A stretch of DNA of 64,000 nucleotides from Ctena decussata. Its lineage: Eukaryota > Mollusca > Bivalvia > Lucinida > Lucinidae. Location of the stretch: contig OZ022498.1 in assembly GCA_963989385.1 (NCBI GenBank), positions 104,951,298 to 105,015,297 of the forward strand. The letters are read 5' to 3'. The notes beneath the pieces were generated by a model. It worked only from the letters and a program-made list of their open reading frames with translations. It did not search any database and had not been told where the DNA came from. The position numbers were made by a program, and so were the translations under genes. Below are positions 32,961 to 44,760 of this stretch, piece after piece; within the stretch, counting starts at the first letter, position 1; each line of letters opens with the position of its first letter.

Positions 32961-33289
32961 CAGGGTATAATCGATTCCGCCAATTTTCGCTTCCTGCAGA
33001 GACTGTCCGTCATATTTGGCTTCCGCCGAGACTGTCCGCGAACTCTTGCTTCCTGCAGAGACTACTGTCCTCGAGAAATCGCTTCCTGCTGAGACTGTCC
33101 GCGTGACTCTGCTTCCTGCCGAGAGCCTCGGCAGGAAGCAGAATCACGCGGACAGTCTCTGCAGGAACCCGTTTATCATGTACAGAAGTCTCGGCAGGAA
33201 GCAAGAGTTCGCGGACAGTCTCGGCGGAAGCCAGATATGATGTACAGTCTCTGCAGGAAGCGAAAATTGGCGGAATCGATTATACCCTG
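32961..33289. mobile_element. TIR element with internal GCTTCCTGC...GACTGTCCGC repeats
   Basis: 329-bp palindrome. Ends CAGGGTATAATCGATTCCGCC-like (left) and its perfect complement (right). Each arm holds about four spaced copies of GCTTCCTGCNGAGACTGTCC, meeting at CTCGGCAGGAAGC in the centre. No ORF; inserted in the intron between the two Ser/Thr-rich exons. Confidence 0.85.
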
Positions 33290-33628
33290 TGAAGAATAGG
33301 GACATCAGCTGACAAAGAAGACTTAGAACAGTATTGTGCCCTGTGCAGCTTGATATGAATCCTCACTGTCCGTAAACGAGGTACCCAAAATATTCTAAAT
33401 ATTGGGACACACAGGTCTGAGCAAACAGTGAAAACAATGATCAGACGGCTCTTTTCACGTTCTACATTGTTTGCAATTCAATCTGTATCTGTTGGACGCA
33501 TAACTGCTTTCTAAAAACAAACTGTTCATTTTTAAGACAGTCAGGCTAATTATTTTTCGGTGTCCAAATTTTTAGAAATTTTATGATAAAGCATATTTTC
33601 TCATGTTGCATCATATCATATATTATAC

Positions 33629-33781
33629 CTGTTGTCGGCGTCGGAGCAGCTTTTGTAGAACTCAGCGTTGGAGGAGAGGAAGGCGTTGAAGGGCCTAAAC
33701 TCATTGTCTTTGGCTTAGGACTAGACTGTGAGGTTGCCGTTACCTTAAAGGCTGTCGTGGGAACGTTGGTCGATTGGGTCA
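33629..33781 (-). CDS. Ser/Thr/Pro-rich exon
   Basis: 153 bp between acceptor TTTACTTAG and donor GTATAA, phase 1 on both sides; 50 complete codons. Encodes TQSTNVPTTAFKVTATSQ, SSPKPKTMSLGPSTPSSPP and TLSSTKAAPTPTT. The KVTAT motif recurs in the mucin-like exon at 32.3 kb, implying that the two came from the same repeat or an exon duplication. It is a predicted extracellular linker, with no cysteine or hydrophobic segment. Confidence 0.75.
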
Positions 33782-33826
33782 CTAAGTAAACATAGCAAGC
33801 AGAGTGCGGTCAAATTCATAAGGTGA

Positions 33827-33990
33827 GTATAAGGTGAGTGAGTGAGTGAACTCGAATTTAACGTCCCACTAACAACTAGGTCATACGGAGACGGGACATC
33901 GGTTTTAAGTCTCATCTGAAGACCGGAGAAGCGGAGGATTGATCTTGCGATCCAGCATGTTATCCACTGCACTACCACCCCTCGTAATCA
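33827..33990 (-). mobile_element. tRNA-derived SINE, minus strand
   Basis: On the minus strand the head reads GGGGTGGTAGTGCAGTGGAT, containing TAGTGCAGTGG, which fits the RNA polymerase III A box (TRGYNNARNGG). The body includes AACAACTAGGTCAT and TTTAACGTCCC, and the tail on the plus strand is (GTGA)n. The B box is not clear. It shares its core with the element at 5,288-5,500. Confidence 0.65.
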
Positions 33991-33997
33991 TAAAGAA

Positions 33998-34098
33998 AAA
34001 TACATTTTATTATTTACCGTTCTTGCATTGATACCTATACGCAGTGCGTATAGGCATCTATGCAAGAATGTTTCATAATAAAATGTATTCTATTAAAT
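33998..34098. repeat. Palindrome AATACATTTTATTAT...ATAATAAAATGTATT
   Basis: About 100-bp inverted repeat centred on CCTATACGCAGTGCGTATAGG, MITE-like in size. Confidence 0.7.
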
Positions 34099-34668
34099 AC
34101 AACTGTTTGAGGCCATGCTCGAATGAAACATAATCCTTGTTTTAATCATGAATTTTCGTGCTGTTCTTGCTTACATGACCCTGACGTCTGGGATAAACTG
34201 TTTTGCTTTCATTTTTAAAAACTGTAAGCCATGGTGAGTTAGACGGACAGCCATCACGATCCAAAATAAACGACTGTTTTTTATGATTTTTTGGCATTTT
34301 CGATGAGTTTTTGATTGGAATCATACCATAGAATTCAAGATAAAATACCATACATGTTTGTTCAATCGCTTTTACATTTTCCGTGTCCCTCGGAAGGTGT
34401 TTTTATACTTTGCGTAAATGCCTCGTGTTCAAAGAGCTTCTGCGGGATCCGGCAAATCTTTATGCATGAAAACATGTACATGTATGATCCCTATTTTAAA
34501 CTTAGAGAAAGGAAATGCACTGGAGATAACTTCTTATCGGCACCTCCATGTTGCATTATTAAAAATATCAGTTTTTCTTTCAGCTTCACCATTGAAAATA
34601 TACATATTTTTGTAGTGATATTCGCAGTTATGTTTTGTTAGTATACTGAACAAACTCGGAGCAAAGTA
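34099..34668. other. Intron sequence, nothing recognised
   Basis: Overlapping short frames only, no domain. Confidence 0.45.
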
Positions 34669-34942
34669 TGGTGGCTGGTTTGTGCCATTTCGTCTTTTCG
34701 CGGCGAAAGGGCGCCATGCGAAAAGACGAAAAAAAAACTAACAACTGTCATTCGAAAAGACGAAATAACGCCATGCGACAAGAGGAAACCGCTACGCAAA
34801 AAGACAAAATCTCGGCGCGAAAAGACGAAAAACGTTTTTGCGTCTATTTGACTATTCGCATGGAGTATTTCGGTTTTTTTTCTTTTTTTTTTCTAGGCGT
34901 CTTTTCGCCGCGAAACAACGAAATGGCACAAACCAGCCGCCA
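34669..34942. mobile_element. TIR element with GAAAAGACGAAA repeats
   Basis: 274 bp flanked by TA. Ends TGGTGGCTGGTTTGTGCCAT and ATGGCACAAACCAGCCGCCA. The inner arms TTTCGTCTTTTCGCGGCG/CGCCGCGAAACAACG and several GCGAAAAGACGAAA copies fill the middle. Confidence 0.85.
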
Positions 34943-35056
34943 TAGCTGAGAGATGCCAAATGAGGCTAAAACCTCGATACCTTTGTTAACAGAATACAAA
35001 ATGTATAACAAAGACTTTTGAATCAGTAGTATAGCTTATAAAATTGAAAATACAGG

Positions 35057-35303
35057 TGAGCCGCGACACGACATAACAAACAATGTGGCGTATGCGCTCA
35101 GCGAAGACTCAGATCAGCCTGGGCATCCGCCAAGTCTGATCAGTCTTCGCTGTCCGCATGAAGGTAGCTTAGACCCTTAGCGACCCTTTAAGTGCACAGC
35201 TAAGACTCTTATAAGACTGGGCGGATCATCGGTCCAGGCTGATTAGAGCCTTTGCTTGGCGCACATGTATGCCTATTCGTTGTGTTTGTCGTGTAGTACC
35301 TCA
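35057..35303. mobile_element. Fold-back MITE, TGAGCCGCG family (copy 4)
   Basis: TGAGCCGCGACACGACATAA left end; right end worn (TTTGTCGTGTAGTACCTCA). Inner CTCAGATCAGCCTGGGCATC arms kept. Confidence 0.8.
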
Positions 35304-35439
35304 GGTATTGGCTTCTCTACACAAGTCACCACAATGAACAACATAATGACTAAATCAGGCAACATATATCTGTATATTCCACAAGAAGTCCGCGGAATCC
35401 AGTGTCTCGCCTGCATGTGCTTTGTCACAAAACTGAGCT

Positions 35440-36600
35440 AAATCAGTAAATACACTGCAAATTTTGAAGGTCACTGAACCCTAATATTAAGTCAAAATGC
35501 TACATTAATGACAGTTTTTAGTTTCAGTGTTCCAGATGTACGCATATCCCACATTTCATGACTCTAACCTTAACATTCGTAAGAAACAAAAGCTAAACTT
35601 AAGGCAAAGGTTGCAAAGTCAAAGAACATTAAAATATTGGTCAGTTGACAATATTGATGGTGAATTTGAGCTTTACTCTTCCAGATAATTGCATGACCCA
35701 TGTTTCATGGCCCTAGCCGTTATAGTTTCTGAGATGCTAAACGTGAAAACTTGACAAAAATTGCAAAGTCAGTGAATCGTAAAAAGTAGGTCAAGACTCA
35801 ATATCAATGTTGGGTTTGGGCTTTACTCTTCCAGATGCATAGCCCTAATTTCATGGCTCTAGCCCTTATAATTCTTGAGAAACATAGCTAAACTACAAAG
35901 TTGGACAAAAAATTACGAGTCAGTGAACTCTAAAAGTACGTCAAGACTCAGAATGGATGGCAGTTTTGAGTAATATTCAGCTAGATGTATGCATGACCTA
36001 AGTTTCATGGCTCTAGCGCTTAAAAATTCTGAGAAACAAACCTAAACGCGAAAACTTGACAAAAAATTACAAACTGAGTGAACCATATAAAGAGATTCAA
36101 GACTCAGTATTGATGGAAGCTTTGAGGTTGACTCTCTCAGATGTATGCATGACTCAAGTTTCATGGCTCTAGCCGTTATAGTTCTTGAGAAACAGAGCTA
36201 AAAGTGAAAAGTAGACAAAAAATTGCGAAGTCAGTGAACCGTAAAATGTTGGTCAAGACTCAACATTGATGATGACTTTGAGCTTTACTCTTCTAGATGT
36301 ATGCATGACTCAAGTTTCATGGCTCTAGCCCATATAGTTCTTGAAAAACAGAGCTAAACGCGAAAACTTGACAAAAAATTGCAAAGTCGGAGAACCGCAA
36401 AAAGTAAGTCAAGACGCAACATTGATGATGGCTTTTAGCTTTACTCTTCCAGATGTATGCATGGCCCAAGTTTCAGGGCTCTAGCCCTTATAGTTTCTGA
36501 GAAAATGACCTAAACGCAAAAACTCGACACAAGTTTACGTCGACGATGACACCGCAAAAGCAATACATATGTCTCGCCTCTGCTTCGCAGGCGAGACAAA
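35440..36600. mobile_element. Pearl/Helentron-like tandem cassette C
   Basis: About six degenerate units of 165-175 bp. Each includes AGTCAGTGAACC, GTAAAAAGTAGGTCAAGACTC, TTTGAGCTTTACTCTTCCAG, ATGTATGCATGACTCAAG and TTTCATGGCTCTAGCCCTTA. The array ends at GACGATGACACC and a terminal hairpin GTCTCGCCT...AGGCGAGAC near 36,573-36,598. A hairpin close to one end of a tandem-core element is the layout of Helentron-associated elements. Confidence 0.7.
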
Positions 36601-36640
36601 AATGTCATTTATGTTTATACAAGTATAAACGTTTAACTTT

Positions 36641-37197
36641 AAGGTGGTGATAATCACTGATTTGGGACAAAGACAAAAATCTGCATAAAATACTCAAAAT
36701 AACACTGATCTTTCCAAAACTTAGCAGATGCCTTCTTTATGTTGTTTCCCATAATTTAGAATCCCAAAATGCAGCATTTGTTAATGTTAACATAGGTATG
36801 CTTGCCTACCCTATATTTAATAAATGCGTCCAGTGTACATTTACTTTGTACATGGTTGAACATTTGAGAAAAAGCTACCATTTTCATCTGGTCTACATTA
36901 AAATTTGAGAAAGAGTTGGAATAAATAATTGCTAGGACGCTCTTCATCATGCAATAATGCACCTTCACCACCACGTAAATTTTCAATAACGATTTTATTT
37001 TTTCCGATTTATTCGCAGAAAATTACCCTTAGATCTTTCCTTAAAAAAAAACACTTTTTTAAGCAGCATGTACGTCTATTTTGTATTCTAAATTGTAAAG
37101 AACAACAAAAATAAGAAGTCTGCTAACTTTCAGGGAGATACATCACTTTTTTTATGGTTTTATGCAGATTTTTATATTTACCACAAATCACCACCTT
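36641..37197. mobile_element. Inverted-repeat element X, AAGGTGGTGAT ends
   Basis: 557 bp, left AAGGTGGTGATAATCACTG, right CACAAATCACCACCTT, with CAAAAATCTGCATAAAA/TTTTATGCAGATTTTT just inside each end. It abuts an inverted copy (37,198-38,070). Confidence 0.75.
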
Positions 37198-38070
37198 AAG
37201 GTGGTGATTCATGGTAAACGTAAAAATCTGCGTAAAACCATAAAAAAGTAACGTATCCCCCTGAAAGTTAGCAGAATTCCTATTTTTTTTTTTTTTTTTT
37301 TTACAGTTAAGAATACAAAATAGACATACATGCTGCTTAAAAAAGTGTTTTTATAAGGAAAGATCAAAGGGTGATTTTCTGCGAATAAATCTGAAAAAAG
37401 AATATTGTTATTGAAAATTTACGTAGTGCTGAAGGTGCATTATTGCATAATGAAGAGTGTCCTAGCAATTATTTATTCCAACTCTTTCTCAAATTGTAAT
37501 ATAGACCAGATGAAAACGGTAGCTTTTTCTCAAATGTTCAACCATATACAAAGTCAATGTACACTGGATGCATTTATTAAATATAGGGTAGGCAAGCATA
37601 CCTATGTTAACTTGCACCTACAGTATAAATAATACATTACTGACATGATCAGTGGTGTGTAGATGAAATTGTTCAACCTTGTTAAAATAGTCTCACCTGT
37701 CTCAACTGTGTGTTTTGACAAAAAAATGGACACAGACTGCATCTTTTTTCATCTGCTCAGCCTGATAATGTGTGAAAGAGTTTGAAAAAATAATTGCTAG
37801 GACGCTCTCCATTATGCAACAAGGTACTCTAAGCACTAAGTATATTTTCAATAACGATACTATTTTTTCAGACTTATTCGCAGAAAATTACCCTTTGAAC
37901 TTTCCTTATAAAAACACTTTTTAACATTAACAAATGCTGCATTTTGGGATTCTAAATTATGAGAAACAACATAAAGAAGGCATGTGCTAAGTTTTGGAAA
38001 GATCAGTGTTATTTTGAGTATTTTATGCAGATTTTTGTCTTTGTCCCAAATCACTGATTATCAGCACCTT
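37198..38070. mobile_element. Inverted-repeat element Y, reverse copy of X with an insertion
   Basis: 37,198-37,612 is the reverse complement of 36,790-37,197, and about 37,923-38,070 is the reverse complement of 36,641-36,790. The intervening about 310 bp includes a further, forward partial copy of the middle of X (AATAATTGCTAGGACGCTC...TTCGCAGAAAATTACCC). The right end is ATTATCAGCACCTT. Confidence 0.75.
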
Positions 38071-38224
38071 AAATAAGTCCAGACATAAATTGGCCAGTTT
38101 CAAAGTCTATCTAACTATGGTGATTATAAAATAATTTCCCGAATTGCACCGAATGTAAATGTACTTGTGTACATGATATCGTTAGGGTTAAATTATTTCT
38201 TTGAAAGTCTAAAACCTTGCTTAC

Positions 38225-39481
38225 CAGTAGGTGAATGCGTCGAGTTGGATACTGACAATACAACTCCCTGATTGTTGTTCCCAGTCTGACCACCTTTAAG
38301 CTGGTTTCTTCCAATGTGAACATGAACACTAACGTCTATGGAGCGATCACCGCTGTGTTGTCCACAGCAAGGGACTCCGCCATGAGTATGACAGGCTCCA
38401 CCGTATCCCCCACTACCTGAAACCTGGCCACCTGTCATGTGACTATTACCGCCTGGACGGAGATTATTACCGCCTGACCCATGGCTGTAACCACCTGCAC
38501 CGTGACTCTGCCCACCTGTGCCGCCGCCATTACCGTGCACATAACCACCAGAATTATGGCTGTAACCGCCTGGATGATGATGGTGATGATGATAAGGTGG
38601 GCCTCGGTTATTACCAGCTGAACCACTCGTCATTGGTTTGGATGAAGCTGTGGCTGGAGGTTGTGTTGCTGCAGATTGTGTCCCAGGAGGATGAGTGGCT
38701 GGAGGTTGTGTAGCTGGAGGTTGTGTAGCTGGCGGTTGTGTAGCTGGCGGTTGAGTAGCTGGAGGTTGTGTAGCTGGAGGCTGTGTAGCTGGAGGCTGTG
38801 TAGCTTGCGGTTGTGTAGCTGGAGGTTGTGTGGCTGGCGGTTGCGTAGGTTTAGTTGGTTGCTTGGGCGGTCTTGTGGGTGCTGGCACAGTTGTCGTTGG
38901 ACCTTTACCACCTGGCTTCGGTCTGGTAGTTCCACCAGGTTTTGGTCTTGTCGGTCTACCTGGCCTCGGTTTAGTAGTACCTGCAGGTTTTGGTCTTGTT
39001 GTACGACCGGGCTTTGGCCTGGTAGTTCCTCCAGGCTTCGGTTTCGTTGATCTGCCTGGCTTTGGCCTTGTAGTGCCTCCAGGTTTTGGTATTGTAGTAC
39101 CTCCAGGTTTTGGTCTTGTAGTACCTCCAGGTTTTGGTCTTGTCGTACCTCCAGGTTTTGGTCTTGTAGTACCTCCAGGTTTTGGTCTTGTAGTACCTCC
39201 TGGTTTTGGTCTTGTAGTACCTCCAGGTTTTGGTCTTGTAGTGCCTCCAGGTTTTGGTCTTGTACTGCCTCCAGGTTTTGGTCTTGTAGTACCTCCAGGT
39301 TTTGGTCTTGTAGTACCTCCTGGTGTATTCTTACCAGGACCACCAGGTGTATTCTTACCAGGGCCACCAGGTGTATTGTTACCAGGGCCGCCAGGTGTTT
39401 TCTTACCAGGACCACCGGGTGTATTCTTACCAGGGCCACCAGGAGTTTTCTTGCCTGGACCTGCTCTAGGCTGTTTTTCAA
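38225..39481 (-). CDS. Repeat exon: Pro-Gly/Thr, TQPPA and Gly-His modules
   Basis: 1,257-bp exon, acceptor GTGTTTTCAG and donor GTAAGC, phase 1 at both ends, 418 complete codons. In order: GPGKNTPGG-type repeats (about residues 10-50), TTRPKPGG repeats (about 50-190), a TQPPA repeat tract (about 210-285), then a Gly/His-rich region with a run of six His, GGYSHNSGGYVHGNGGG, and ACHTHGGVPCCGQHSGD with three cysteines. It closes with SVHVHIGRNQLKGG and VVLSVSNSTHSPTG (a possible N-glycosylation site, NST). Low complexity and lack of a hydrophobic segment suggest an extracellular matrix, mucus or adhesive-like protein. The entry phase matches the Ly6 exon at 49.3 kb and the exit matches the exon at 33.8 kb. 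Long frames on the plus strand and in the alternative minus frame are shadows. Confidence 0.85.
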
Positions 39482-39717
39482 CTGAAAACACACAACAGTT
39501 AAGAAATTTTGAATTGAAACACTTTACATTTATGCGTCAGTGTTCATCAGTCAGAAAGTGTACATTTTTAGATTAATGGCAGTCTGTAACTAGGAAATAA
39601 TAAATAGATAATAAAAATCCACAAATAAAATCCATATTTGTAAAAATAAGAAGATTCTGCTTGGACTTAATACCATTCTCAGACTTCAAACACTGTGAAA
39701 TTGAATAAACCATTAGA

Positions 39718-39726
39718 GTTATACGG
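39718..39726. repeat. 9-bp target duplication, left copy
   Basis: GTTATACGG directly before the left terminus of the fold-back element; identical to 47,118-47,126. Confidence 0.85.
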
Positions 39727-41120
39727 ATGTTCGTGAAGTTGGCTGCCAGTTGCCAGTTGCAATTTGCCTATTCAATCGGCAAATGATAAATGGCAGCTTA
39801 CTTCACATTCTAGATGCCAATCCGAAAATTCTCGCGAAGTGGCAACAGGCAACTGGCAGCTAGATGCCAATGCGATTTGAGATGCTTTTACAGCTGAATA
39901 AGTAACTGGCAAACGGCAGCCACATGCCCATTCGCAAATTCCAGGAAATTGGCAACTGGCAACATGCAGCCAGAGGCCATTTCGACTCGAGAGGGTTTTA
40001 GAGCATACCAGGTAAACTTTAGGCAACTGGCATACGGTATCCAGATGCCAATTCGCAAAATCTAGTGACTGGCAATTGGCAACTGGCAGCCAGATGCCAA
40101 TTTGCAAATTCTTGTGAATTTGCAACTGGCAACTAGCAGCCAGGTGCCAATTCATTTTGAGAGGATTTAACCTATTTAAGCTAAATAGGTACCGGCAAAC
40201 GGCAGCCAGAAGCCAATTCGCTAATTCTAGCGAATTGGCAACTGGCAGCCGGATGCCAATTCGATTTGAGAGGGTTTAAGATGATTAAATCTGCATAGGA
40301 AACCGTCAAACGGCAGCCAGGTGTATATTCGCTAATTCGTATGCATTCGCAACTGGCATCCAGATGACAATTCGATTTGAGAGGGTTTAAGACGATTAAA
40401 GCTATATAGGCATCGCCACGGCAGCCAATGCCAATTCGCAAATTCTAATAAATTGGCAACTGGCAATTAGATGCAAATTCGATTTGAGCGGGTTTAAGAC
40501 GATTAAACCTAAATAGGAATCCGGGAAACGGCAGCCAGATGCCAGTTCGCTAATTCTTGTGAATTTGCAAATGGCAACTGGCAGCCAGATGCCAGTTTGA
40601 CTTGAGAGGGCTTAAGACGACAGAAGTTTCATAGGAAACGTGCTTATGCCAGCCAGATGCCTCTTCGTAAATTCTTATAAATTGGCATATGGCAGCTTGA
40701 TACAAATTCGATTTGAGAAAGTTTAGGACAGTAAAAGCAACATAGGAAACCGGTAAACGGCAGCCAGATGCCAGTGCAATTTTTTTGTGAATTGTCAATT
40801 GGCAACTAGCAGCCATTTGCCAATTCGATTTGAGAGCAACTGGCAGCCAGGTGCCAATTCGATTTGAGAGGGTTTAAGACGATTTAAGCTAAAGAGGAAA
40901 CCGGCACATGGACATCAAGATGCCAATTCGCAAATTCGTGTGAACTTGCAGCTGGCAGTCAGATGCCAATTCGATTAGAGAGGATTTCGGATGATTAAAG
41001 ATATATATGAAACCAGCAAACGGCAGCCAGATGCAAATTCGCTAATTCTACTAAACTGGCAATGGCAACTGGCAGCCAGATGTCAATTCGGTTTGAGAGG
41101 GTTTAAGAAAATTAAAGCTA
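39727..41120 (-). repeat. Left satellite arm of the fold-back element
   Basis: About eleven units in reverse orientation (GAGGGTTTAAGACGATTAAA...AAACGGCAGCCAGATGCC). The arm resumes at 42,481 after a nested insertion and reaches the centre near 42,523. Confidence 0.85.
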
Positions 41121-42480
41121 ACAAGAGCTGTCGCCTGACAGCATAGCTCGCCTGAATTGGTGCTTGCCCATCACACAGTCACTATGGTGGTGTGGACTGC
41201 TACACATAAAACTTCGTCAAGCATGTCCATAATGACAACACGTTTATAAACAAAAGCTATCTCAGAAATAAGTGTTAAAATAAAATTAAACTAAAAAAAG
41301 TCCACATGAAATTTCAAAGTCCAGGAGCTTAAGGTCAAAGAACCTTAGGTAGGGGGTGGGGGGAGGGGGAGGCAGGATGCATCAAAACCCTGAACATTAT
41401 CTAACATCAGTCCAAGTATTAGTATCAACTGAGTCCATCGTGGCACTGTGAAATTATGTCTTCATAAATATAAAACTGTAACCAAAATCTTTAAGACAAA
41501 ATTCTAAGTCGATGACCTCGACTTAAAGGTCATCCAATGGGGTAAGTATATAGTATTTTGTAAAAACTCAAAAAAGTGTCTAACGTCAGTTCCAGTGTAA
41601 ACTATATCTCTGCCAAGCATTATGAATCAGTATGAAATTAGAAAACTTTAATAAAGACAAAAATTTCCTAAGTCCCTGACCTTGACATCAAGATCACTGA
41701 GCGAAATTGGGGTAGTACTCAGTAAAACTTTGAACTAATATCTAACTACAGTGCAAGTATCAAAAGAATTCATTCATGGGTTCAGGAGATATGGGTCTTT
41801 AGAGTTTTAATAAAGACAAAAATGTCCTAAGTCCCTGACCTTGACATCAAGGTCACTGAGCGGGGTTGGGGTAGTACTCTATAAAACTTTGAACTAATAT
41901 CTTACTACAGTGCAAATATCAAAAGAATTCATTTATGGGTTCAGGAGATATGGGTCTTTAAAAAACTTTAACCAAAACAATCAATCAATAAAAAGACTCT
42001 TTAAAAAACTTTAACCAAAACAATCAATCAATAAAAGGACAATTTTCTGAGTCCATGTCCTTGACACCAAGGTCACTGAGGGGGGTAGGGGTAATATCTT
42101 GGAAAACTTTAGACCAATATCTAACTACAGTGAAAGTATCAAAGGAATCTATCTATGGGTTAAGAAGATATAGAGCTTTAAAAAACTTTAACCAAAACAT
42201 CCAGTCCAAAAAACTCCCAATTTTCTAAGTCCATGACCTTAACATCAAGGTCACTGAGTGGGGTAGGGGTGGTACCCTGTTAAACTTTGGACCAATATCT
42301 AACTACAGTGCAAGTATCAAAAGAATCCATCCATGGGTTTAGGAGATATAGGTCTTTAAAAAACTTTAACCAAAACATCCAATCCGGACGCAGACGCGGA
42401 CGCTGACGCGGACGCGGACGCTGACGCCGACGCCAAGGTGACAACAATAGCTCTTCCTGAACTTTCGTTCAGGCGAGCTA
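41121..42480. mobile_element. Pearl/Helentron-like tandem cassette D, nested in the left arm
   Basis: Starts ACAAGAGCTGTCGCCTGACA and ends with hairpin CCTGAACTTTCGTTCAGG then CGAGCTA. The interrupted satellite reads AAAGCTA on one side and resumes AAAAGGAAATC on the other; AGCTA on both sides may be a short duplication or chance. The core has about five units of 165-180 bp (TTTAACCAAAACATCC, CCTTGACATCAAGGTCACTG, AACTTTGGACCAATATCTAA, ATCCATCCATGGGTT). A GACGC(G/T)GACGC tract at 42,388-42,432 precedes the terminal hairpin. Confidence 0.75.
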
Positions 42481-42523
42481 AAAAGGAAATCGGCAAACAG
42501 CAGCCAGATGCTTATACGCTAAT

Positions 42524-44760
42524 TCTTGTGAACTGGCATCTGGCTGCCGTTTGCCGGTTTCCTATTTAGCTTTAATCGTCTTAAACCCTCTCAATTCGAA
42601 TTGGCTGCCAGCTGCAAGTTGCCGGTTTGCTATGTAGATTTAATCCTCTTAAACCATCTCATATAGAATTGGCATCTGACTGAATTAGCCAATTGGCATC
42701 TGACTGCCGTATGCCGATTTCCTATTTAGCTTGAATCGTCACACACCCTCTAAAATGGAATAGGCATCTGGCTGCCAGCTGCCAATTCATAAGAATTTGC
42801 AAATTGGCATCTGGCTGCTGTTTGCCGGTTTGCTATGTAGCTTTAATTGTCTTAAACCCTATCAAATCGAACTCGTACCGGGCTGCAAGTTGCCAGCTGC
42901 TAATTCGCAAGAATAAGTGAAATGGCATCTAGTTGCCGTTTGCTGGTTTCCTATTTAGCTTTAATCGTATTAAACCTAGAATCGAACTGGCATCTGGCTG
43001 CTAGTTGCCAATTGGCAATTCACAAGAATTTGCAAATAGCATTTGGCTGCCTTTTGCCGGTTTCCCAGTTAGCTTTAATCGTCTTAAACCCTCTCAAATC
43101 GAATAAGCATCTGGCTGCAAGTTGCCAGGTGCCAATTCGGAAGAATTTGCGAATTGGCATCTGGATGTCGTTTGCCGGTTTCCTATTTAGCTTTAATCGT
43201 CTTAAACCCTCTCAGGTAGATTTGGTATCTGGCTGCCAGTTGGCAGTTGCCCATTCAGAAGAATTTGCGAATCGGCATATGGCTGCAGTTTGCAGTATCC
43301 TATGTAGCTTAAATCCTCTTAAATTCTCTCAGATCCATCTGCCATCTGGTTGCCAGCTGCCAGTTGCCAGTTTCCAAATAACAAGAATCAGCGAATTGCA
43401 TCTGGCTGCCGTTTGCCAGTTTGCTATGTAGCTTTAGTCGTCTTAATCCCTCTCAAATCGAATCGGCACCTGGCTGCCAGTTGCCAATTCACAATAATTT
43501 GCGAATTGGCATCTAGATGTCGTTTGCCGGTATCCTATTTGGCTTAAATCGTCTTTCCCCCCCCCCCCCCCCCCTCTCAAATCGCGTTGGCATCTGGCTG
43601 CCAGTTACCAATATACAAGATTTAACAAATTGGCATCTGGCTGCTGTTTGCCGGTTTCTTATTTAGCTTTAAATGTCTTAAACCCTATCAAATCAAACTG
43701 GCATCAGGCTGCCAGTTGCCAGTTCACAAGAATTCGCGAATTGGCATCTGGCTGCCGTATGACGATTTCCTATGTTCTTTTAATCGTCTTTAACCTTCTC
43801 ATATTTAAATGGCATCTGGTTGCCAACTGCCAGTTGCCAGTTCACAAGAATTTGCAAATTGGCACCTGGGTGTCGTTTGCCGTCTTCCTATTCAGCTTTA
43901 ATCGTTTCAAACACTCTAGGGTCGAATTGGCATCTGGCTGCCAGGTACCAGTTGTCAATTTATTAGAATTAGCAAATTGGCATCTGGGTGTCGTTTGCCG
44001 GTTTCCCATGTAGCTTTAATCGTCCTTAACCGTCTCAAGTCGAATTGGCATCTGGCTGCCAGCTGCCAGTTGCCAATACACAAGAATTAAAGAATTGTCA
44101 TCCCAATGCCGTTTACCGGTTTCCTAGTTTGACGTTTAATCGTCTAAAACCGTCTCAATCGAATTGGCATCTGGCTGCCAGTTGCCAATTTATTAGAATT
44201 CGCGAATTGGGCGTCTGGTTGTGTTTGCCGTTTTCCTATGTAGCTTTAATCGTCGTAACCCCTCTCAAATCGAATAGCAAATTCGCCAATTGGTACTGGA
44301 TGTCGTTTTCCGCTTCCCTATTGAGCTTTAATAACCCTGTCAAATCGAATTGTCATCTGACTGCCAGTTGCTAGTTGCCTAGTCACAAAAAATGCGAACT
44401 GGCATCTAGTCGCCGTTTGGCGGAATGCTATGCAGCTTAAATCGTCTTTAACCCTCTAGAATCGAATTGGCATCTAGTTACCAGTTGCCAGTTGCCCATT
44501 CTCAATAGTTAGCGAACTGGCATCTAGCTGCCTTTTGCCTGTTTCCTATGTAGCTTTTATCGTCTAACACCCTGTCAATCGAATGGGCATCTGACTGTAA
44601 GTTGCCAGTTCATAAAACTTTTCGAACTGGCATCCGGCTGCCGTTTGCCGGTTTCCTATGTAGTTTCAATCGACTTAAACACTCTCAGATCGAATTGGCA
44701 TCTGGCTGCCTAAAAATTTTCGAATTGGCATCCGGCTGCCGTTTGCCGATTACCTGTGTA
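42524..44760 (+). repeat. Right satellite arm of the fold-back element
   Basis: About 19 forward units, interrupted by a C18 tract (43,557-43,574) and by the 1,969-bp insertion. Frames up to 169 codons inside it are satellite artefacts. The arm resumes at 46,735 and ends at 47,117. Confidence 0.85.

Noticed and set aside
33827..33990. Functional tRNA gene
   Set aside because: Has an A-box-like segment but no clear B box or cloverleaf, and a simple-repeat tail; fits a SINE.
38630..39576. Long frames of 248 and 287 codons overlapping the repeat exon on the plus strand and in another minus frame
   Set aside because: Repeat DNA stays open in several frames. Only the minus frame with matching splice sites and phases at both ends is supported.
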